Assembly: GCF_000719865.1 (NCBI RefSeq)
Contig: NZ_JOID01000008.1
Span: 62,001-126,000, forward strand
Source of the DNA: Streptomyces albus subsp. albus
GTDB taxonomy: Bacteria > Actinomycetota > Actinomycetes > Streptomycetales > Streptomycetaceae
Length of the DNA stretch: 64,000 nucleotides
Direction of reading: 5' to 3'
Both the position numbers and the translations under genes were made by a program. Every line of letters starts with the position of its first letter. The stretch's first letter is position 1. Below are positions 59,285-64,000 of the stretch, in pieces. The notes beneath the pieces are model-generated. The model made no database searches. It worked only from the letters and a program-made list of their open reading frames with translations, and was not told the origin of the DNA.

Positions 59285-61006
59285 TCAGAGCGTGCGGAGG
59301 AGCAGGGCCGGCTGCTCTATGCAGTCGGCGACGTAGCGCAGGAAGCCGCCGGCCGTGCCGCCGTCGCACACCCGGTGGTCGAAGGTGAACGACAGCTGCA
59401 CCACCTGCCGTACGGCCAGCTCCCCCCGGTGCACCCAGGGCTTCGGGGCGATCCGGCCGACGCCGAGCATGGCCGCCTCGGGGTGGTTGATGATCGGTGT
59501 GGAGCCGTCGACCCCGAAGACCCCGTAGTTGTTGAGGGTGAAGGTGCCCCCGGTCAGCTCGGCGGGGGTGAGCCGCCCGGCGCGGGCGGCCTCCGTGAGC
59601 CGGGCGAACTCCGCCGACAGGGCGGCGGCTCCGAGCGTGTGGGCGTCCCGGATCACCGGCACCATCAGGCCCCGGTCGGTCTGCGCCGCGAACCCCAGGT
59701 GCACGGCCGGGAGCCGGACGACCTCGCGGGCGGCGGTGTCCACGGTGGAGTTCAGCTCCGGATACTCGGCGAGGGCCGCCGTGCAGATCCGGGCCAGCAG
59801 CGCCGGCAGCGACACCTTGGGGCGGCCCGGGGTGTTCATGGCCGCCCGCGCCGCCAGCAGCTCGGTGGCGTCGGCGTCGACCCACGTCGTGGCGTCCGGG
59901 ATCTCGCTCCGGCTGCGGGACAGCTTGTCGGCGACCGCACCCCGCACGCCGCGCAGCGGGATCCGCTCGGAGCGCAGGCCCCGTTGTCCGGCCGCCGCGG
60001 CCGCCGGTGAGGTGCCCGTACGAGCCGCGGAGGCCCGGGAGGCCCCGGTTCCCGGAGCACCGGCACGGGTACCGGCCGGGTGCGGGTCCGCGGAGGCCGC
60101 CGTGTCCGGGGCCGTGACCGGCGCGGCCGGGCCGCTCCGCTCGGCCGCCCGCCGTACCGCGTTCTCGACGTCGGCGCGGAGGATCAGCCCTTCGGGGCCC
60201 GAGCCCGTCAACTGCCGTAGATCGAGGCCGTGTTCCCGGGCCAGCCGGCGCACCAGCGGGGAGATGACGGCCAACGGGCCGTCCCGCCGGTCCGTCCCGG
60301 TGGGGGCTCCGTCCGCGCCGACGGCGCGGGCAACGCCGGGAGCGGCCGCTCCGGTACCGGTGCTCCCGGCGGGGGCCGGGCCGGCGGTGGCTCCGGGCGC
60401 GATCTCCACCCCCGGCTCGCGGAAGCCCGTCCCGCCGGGCCCGGACGGGGCGGAGCCGCCTCCGGGGCGCGAGCCGTTCCGGGAGCCGGCGGCCCCGGGA
60501 GCCGCCGGGGCGCGGCCCGCGGCGGTGCCGCCGCCGAGGCCCGTGGGACGGACCCGGCGCCGGCGCGCGGGAGGCGCGCCCGTGCCGTAGCCGACCAGGA
60601 CGTTGCCGGACGCTTCGCCGGCCGCCCCGTTCACCGCCGCGGCGGGCGCACGGGAGCCCTCCGGCCCCGTGCCCTGTGATCCGGCCGGGCCCGCAGGACC
60701 GGCCGAGCCGCCGGAGTCTCCGGAGCCGCCGGAGCCCGCGCCGCCGTCCGCCGCGGACCCGGCGCCCACGGCGACGGTCAGCAGCGCCGCGCCGACGGGG
60801 AGTTCCGTGCCCTCCTCACCGAACCGGGCCGTCACCACCCCCGCGTAGGGACAGGGGACCTCCACCATGGCCTTGGCCGTCTCGACCTCGACGACGGGCT
60901 GGTCGACGGCGACGACGTCGCCCACCTCCACCAGCCAGCGGACGATCTCCGCCTCGGTCAGCCCCTCGCCCAGGTCGGGCAGCGCGAACTCACGGACGGC
61001 GGCCAT
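59285..61006 (-). CDS. bkdC: Branched-chain alpha-keto acid dehydrogenase E2 (cluster 1)
   Basis: The 573-residue acyltransferase has an N-terminal lipoyl domain with Lys45 in VETAKAMVEV. An unusually long Ala/Gly/Pro/Thr linker of roughly 130 residues (GSGGSGDSGGSAG ...), a subunit-binding domain (SPLVRRLAREHGLDLRQL), a second linker, and the catalytic domain (FDHRVCDGGTAGG with the HxxxDG motif) follow. The gene starts inside the stop codon of E1beta (TGATG overlap). Substrates are the 2-keto acids of Val, Leu and Ile. Linkers are about 80 residues longer than in cluster 2. Confidence 0.95.
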   Translation of the reverse strand: MAAVREFALPDLGEGLTEAEIVRWLVEVGDVVAVDQPVVEVETAKAMVEVPCPYAGVVTARFGEEGTELPVGAALLTVAVGAGSAADGGAGSGGSGDSGGSAGPAGPAGSQGTGPEGSRAPAAAVNGAAGEASGNVLVGYGTGAPPARRRRVRPTGLGGGTAAGRAPAAPGAAGSRNGSRPGGGSAPSGPGGTGFREPGVEIAPGATAGPAPAGSTGTGAAAPGVARAVGADGAPTGTDRRDGPLAVISPLVRRLAREHGLDLRQLTGSGPEGLILRADVENAVRRAAERSGPAAPVTAPDTAASADPHPAGTRAGAPGTGASRASAARTGTSPAAAAAGQRGLRSERIPLRGVRGAVADKLSRSRSEIPDATTWVDADATELLAARAAMNTPGRPKVSLPALLARICTAALAEYPELNSTVDTAAREVVRLPAVHLGFAAQTDRGLMVPVIRDAHTLGAAALSAEFARLTEAARAGRLTPAELTGGTFTLNNYGVFGVDGSTPIINHPEAAMLGVGRIAPKPWVHRGELAVRQVVQLSFTFDHRVCDGGTAGGFLRYVADCIEQPALLLRTL

Positions 61007-62058
61007 CAGCGGGCCCCCTCGCGGCCGGTGAAGTCCGCCTCCCACTGGAGCCGGGCCACCGCGTCCAGGACGCGGTCGACGCCGGGCAGATGGTGCTTCT
61101 CCAGCATGGGCGGCGGATACGGGATGTCGAAGCCGGTGACGCGGAGCACCGGGGCCTCCAGATGGTGGAAGCAGCGCTCGGTGACGCGGGCGGCGATCTC
61201 CGCGCCGGGGCCGGCGAACCCGGTGGCCTCGTGCACCACGACGGCCCGGCCGGTGCGGCGGACGGAGGCGGTCACCGTCTCGTCGTCGAACGGCACCAGG
61301 GTGCGCAGATCGACGACCTCCAGCTCCCAGCCCTCCTCGCGGGCCGCCTCGGCCGCCTCCAGGCAGACGGGCACGGACGGTCCGTAGGAGATGAGCGTCG
61401 CCGAGCGGCCGGTGCGGCGGACCGCGGCGCGGCCGAGGGGGCCGACGGGCTCCGGCGATTCCGGGGTCCAGTCGGCCTTGGACCAGTAGAGCCGCTTCGG
61501 CTCCAGGAAGACCACCGGGTCGTCGGAGTCGATGGACGCGCGGAGCAGCCCGTAGGCGTCGGCGACCGTCGAGGGGGTGACGACGTGGAGGCCGGGCGTG
61601 GCCATGTAGTACGCCTCGGAGGAGTCGCTGTGGTGCTCGACGCCGCCGATGCCGCCGCCGTACGGGACCCGCACCGTGATGGGCAGCGGCATGGCACCGC
61701 GGGTGCGGTTCCGCATCTTGGCGACGTGGCTGAGCAGTTGCTCGAAGGCCGGGTAGGCGAAGGCGTCGAACTGCATCTCGACGACCGGCCGCAGCCCGTA
61801 CATCGCCATGCCGACGGCCGTGCCGAGGATGCCCGCCTCGGCCAGCGGGGTGTCGGTGCAGCGGTCGTCGCCGAACTCGGCGGTCAGCCCGTCGGTGATC
61901 CGGAAGACCCCGCCGAGGGCGCCGACGTCCTCGCCCAGGACGTGCACCGCGGGGTCGGCGGCCATCGCGTCGCGCAGGGCGCGGTTGAGGGCCTGCGCCA
62001 TGGTGGCGGGCTTGCGCGTGGTCGTGGCCGGCTTCTCGGCGGCCGGTGCGGTGGTCAC
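61006..62058 (-). CDS. bkdB: Branched-chain keto acid dehydrogenase E1 beta (cluster 1)
   Basis: The 350-residue beta subunit has VHVLGEDVGALGGVFRITDG, TDTPLAEAGILG, PYGGGIGGVEHHSDSSEA, and the C-terminal swivel domain. An N-terminal Thr/Pro/Ala extension of about 20 residues is not found in the cluster 2 copy. GTG start overlapping the E1alpha stop by 4 bp, and ending over the E2 start; the three genes are fully coupled. Confidence 0.95.
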   Translation of the reverse strand: MTTAPAAEKPATTTRKPATMAQALNRALRDAMAADPAVHVLGEDVGALGGVFRITDGLTAEFGDDRCTDTPLAEAGILGTAVGMAMYGLRPVVEMQFDAFAYPAFEQLLSHVAKMRNRTRGAMPLPITVRVPYGGGIGGVEHHSDSSEAYYMATPGLHVVTPSTVADAYGLLRASIDSDDPVVFLEPKRLYWSKADWTPESPEPVGPLGRAAVRRTGRSATLISYGPSVPVCLEAAEAAREEGWELEVVDLRTLVPFDDETVTASVRRTGRAVVVHEATGFAGPGAEIAARVTERCFHHLEAPVLRVTGFDIPYPPPMLEKHHLPGVDRVLDAVARLQWEADFTGREGAR

Positions 62059-63236
62059 CGGTGGTCCTCCCCCGTCTGCTCCGTGTGCTGGGTCTGCTCC
62101 GTCTGCTCCGTCTCCTCGGCGGCGTCCAGCTCGGCGCGCAACTGTTCGGCCTGCTCGCGCAGTTGCGAGGTGCGCCGGGCGTAGACGTGCTCGAAGAGGT
62201 CCATGGGCTCCGTCACCGGGTCCTCGTTCATCCGGGCCCGCAGGCCGGCGGCCATCTCCTCGGCCGCCTCCCGCGCGGCCGCCACGTCCTCGTCACCCAG
62301 GTGCCCGGCCTCCCGCAACGCGCGCTCCAGCAGCGCTATCGGGTCGTGGGCGCGCCACACCTCGACCTCCTCCGCCTCCCGGTAGCGGGTCGCGTCATCG
62401 GCGTTGGTGTGCGCCTCCATGCGGTAGGTGACGGCCTCGACGAGGGTGGGCCCGCCGCCGGCGCGTGCGCGCCGCACCGCCTCGTCCAGGACGGTGTGGA
62501 CGGCGGCGACGTCGTTGCCGTCGACCAGGCGGCCGGGGATGCCATAGCCGACGCCCTTGTGCGCCAGGGAGGGCGCCGCGGTCTGCTTGGCGAGCGGTAC
62601 GGAGATGGCGAAGCCGTTGTTCTGGACGAGGAAGACGACCGGGGCCCGCCAGACGGCGGCGAAGTTCAGCGCCTCGTGGAAGTCGCCCTCGCTGGTGCCG
62701 CCGTCGCCCACCATGGCGAGCGCCACGACGTCGTCCCCCTTGAGGCGGGCGGCGTGCGCCAGGCCCACGGCGTGCGGGAGCTGGGTGGCCAGCGGGGTGG
62801 ACAGCGGGGCCACCCGGTGCTCGCGGGGGTCGTAGCCGGTGTGCCAGTCGCCGCGCAGCAGGGTGAGGGCCTGGACGGGGTCGAGACCGCGGGCCACGGC
62901 GGCGAGGGTGTCGCGGTAGCTGGGGAAGAGCCAGTCGCGCTCCGCCAGGACCTGGCCGGCGGCGACCTCGCACGCCTCCTGCCCGGTGCTGGACGGGTAG
63001 ACGGCGAGCCGGCCCTGCCGGGTGAGCGCGGTGGCCTGCGTGTTGTAGCGGCGGCCGCGCACCAGGGCGGCGTAGAGGCGCTTCAGGAGCTCCGGGTCGG
63101 CGTCGCGGGCCGCGGGCGTACCGAGCACGCGGAACGGCTCCCGGTCCGGCAGCAGGGGAGCGGGATCGGTGCGGGGCCGCCAGGCGGGCGGCGGGACCGG
63201 CCGGGGAGACGTGGCGGTCTGCTGCAGGACCGTCAT
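62055..63236 (-). CDS. bkdA: Branched-chain keto acid dehydrogenase E1 alpha (cluster 1)
   Basis: The 393-residue alpha subunit has the TPP motif AMVGDGGTSEGDFHEALNF ... NNGF and the loop TYRMEAHTNADDATRYR. The C-terminus ends in a TEQTEQTQHTEQT repeat, an odd low-complexity tail. Start at the ATG with AGGAGGTG nine bases upstream. First gene of the cluster, divergent from bkdR across a 197-bp region with a large palindrome. In S. coelicolor the equivalent is bkdA1 (from memory). Confidence 0.95.
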   Translation of the reverse strand: MTVLQQTATSPRPVPPPAWRPRTDPAPLLPDREPFRVLGTPAARDADPELLKRLYAALVRGRRYNTQATALTRQGRLAVYPSSTGQEACEVAAGQVLAERDWLFPSYRDTLAAVARGLDPVQALTLLRGDWHTGYDPREHRVAPLSTPLATQLPHAVGLAHAARLKGDDVVALAMVGDGGTSEGDFHEALNFAAVWRAPVVFLVQNNGFAISVPLAKQTAAPSLAHKGVGYGIPGRLVDGNDVAAVHTVLDEAVRRARAGGGPTLVEAVTYRMEAHTNADDATRYREAEEVEVWRAHDPIALLERALREAGHLGDEDVAAAREAAEEMAAGLRARMNEDPVTEPMDLFEHVYARRTSQLREQAEQLRAELDAAEETEQTEQTQHTEQTGEDHR

Positions 63237-63342
63237 GGACGAACACCTCCTGGACTGCCCCGGCGGGATGCGCCGGGGGGCGGGGGGCTTCGGACGCGGA
63301 GCGGGGTGGACTCCCCTACCGATTGTTCGGTCCGTCGGCACA

Positions 63343-63377
63343 GTTTGGCTACAGGCGGCCTCAGCCTGTGGACAAAC
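63343..63377. promoter_or_regulatory. 35-bp composite palindrome between bkdA and bkdR
   Basis: The symmetric pattern GTTTG-N3-ACAGGC-N7-GCCTGT-N3-CAAAC is perfect in all paired positions. It lies roughly 107 bp upstream of bkdA and 57 bp upstream of bkdR. It is the best candidate for the BkdR operator controlling both directions. Confidence 0.7.
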
Positions 63378-63433
63378 GGTTTTCCACGGCGTGGGATGTG
63401 CACAGGACGTCCAAGAGGGGGTGGCGCAGGGAA

Positions 63434-63925
63434 ATGCCGGCTGAACAGATGGCCCCCGGTGACGTGCCGAGGCCCCCCGCACGGCCGCTCGACTCCATCG
63501 ACCGCGACATCCTGCGGATCCTGCGCGCGGACGGCCGCGCCTCCATACGGTCCGTCGCCGAGCAGGTGCACGTCTCGCGCGCCAACGCCTACGCGCGGAT
63601 CAACCGCCTCGTCGAGGACGGGGTGATCCGCGGCTTCAGCGCCCGGGTCGACCAGGAGCGGGCCGGCCAGGGCGCGTCCGCGTACATCACCCTCAAGATC
63701 GTGCAGAACTCCTGGCGCCGGGTCCGCGAACAGCTGCAGGAACTGCCGGGGGCCGCCCACATCGCCCTGGTCAGCGGGGACTTCGACGTGCTGCTGCTGG
63801 TGCACACCGAGGACAACCGGGCGCTGCGGGAGCTGGTGCTCACCAGGATCCAGTCGATCCCGGAGGTGCTCAGCACCCGCACCCTGCTGGTCTTCGAGGA
63901 GACGGACCTCGGCCCCGAGCCGTAG
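63434..63925 (+). CDS. bkdR: Lrp/AsnC family regulator BkdR
   Basis: The 163-residue protein has an N-terminal winged HTH (LDSIDRDILRILRADGRASI, VAEQVHVSRANAYARINRLV) and a C-terminal RAM ligand domain (AYITLKIVQNSWRRVREQL, HIALVSGDFDVLLLV). In S. coelicolor, BkdR next to bkdA1B1C1 regulates that cluster and itself; branched-chain amino or keto acids are likely effectors. The ATG chosen has AGGGAA directly before it; another ATG five codons later is possible. Divergent from bkdA. Confidence 0.93.
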   Translation: MPAEQMAPGDVPRPPARPLDSIDRDILRILRADGRASIRSVAEQVHVSRANAYARINRLVEDGVIRGFSARVDQERAGQGASAYITLKIVQNSWRRVREQLQELPGAAHIALVSGDFDVLLLVHTEDNRALRELVLTRIQSIPEVLSTRTLLVFEETDLGPEP

Positions 63926-63946
63926 CCCCGGCTCGCGCCCCGCGTG

Positions 63947-63972
63947 CCCGGCCGGAGCCGGAGCCGGCCGGG
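63947..63972 (+). terminator. Terminator after bkdR
   Basis: A perfect 9-bp stem CCCGGCCGG / CCGGCCGGG with an 8-nt loop lies 22 bp past the stop codon. No more complete gene follows before the window edge. Confidence 0.65.
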
Positions 63973-64000
63973 CCGGTCCGCTCGCTCAGGAGGTGCGCAG

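Noticed and set aside
63986..64000. Possible C-terminal end (Leu-Arg-Thr-Ser-stop) of a minus-strand gene at the window edge
   Set aside because: Four codons are too few to support a gene; the hairpin just before it would fit but is not proof.
1..64000. tRNA, rRNA, insertion sequences or an attachment site
   Set aside because: No cloverleaf, rRNA segment, transposase or integrase motif was recognised. This was a visual read, so a tRNA scan would be decisive.

Overview
The window is very GC-rich, almost fully coding, and typical of a Streptomyces chromosome core. Third codon positions are mostly G or C, and the gene types fit: SpoIIE-type phosphatases, receptor Ser/Thr kinases, a mycothiol-type enzyme, a proteasome activator and paired branched-chain keto-acid dehydrogenase clusters. 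The order metG ... aspS ... acyl-CoA dehydrogenase ... bkd ... kinases ... bkd ... bkdR resembles, from memory, the S. coelicolor region around SCO3790-SCO3832. No rRNA, tRNA, transposase or CRISPR was recognised.

Region 1 (1-17206) holds an ABC-2 drug-exporter pair, a giant one-piece regulator (LacI-like sensor, degenerate kinase and receiver, AraC output), a secreted pectate lyase, and an FMN reductase behind a SoxR-type box. A TetR regulator, a stand-alone LigD-type polymerase, a Tat-exported PhoX phosphatase behind a PHO box, a VWA protein with a histone-H1-like tail and an NfeD/flotillin pair follow. Region 2 (17207-33140) holds metG, a VapBC pair, aspS, a PAS-GAF-PP2C-ATPase protein, a pirin, and two beta-1,3-glucanases (GH16 and GH64) behind a LacI-type palindrome. 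It ends with an SseB-like protein, an acyl-CoA dehydrogenase, an M18 aminopeptidase and a small membrane protein.

Region 3 (33141-38400) is the accessory-looking part. After a thioredoxin/NHL protein come two similar modules. Each has a DNA-binding regulator (GntR, then XRE/TPR) divergent from small unknown proteins. Two of these small proteins are paralogues, and both small-protein transcripts begin with the same kind of hairpin leader. This leader/regulator pair is the best candidate for an undescribed system in the window. Region 4 (38401-46783) holds a nitrilase-family hydrolase, a mycothiol-dependent-type enzyme, a GntR-MFS operon and the first E1alpha-E1beta-E2 cluster.

Region 5 (46784-64000) holds a small-molecule kinase, two divergent receptor Ser/Thr kinases (one PASTA-like), the proteasome activator Bpa and a Tyr/Gly-rich membrane protein. 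A quinone reductase, a K+ channel and a MoeA/MobA-like pair with a greatly expanded MoeA come next. The second E1alpha-E1beta-E2 cluster lies last, divergent from its Lrp/AsnC regulator across a large palindrome. Many genes appear leaderless, with a -10 hexamer 6-7 nt before the start codon. Strong hairpins close most convergent gene pairs. All functions are read from motifs in the translated sequence; no database search was run.
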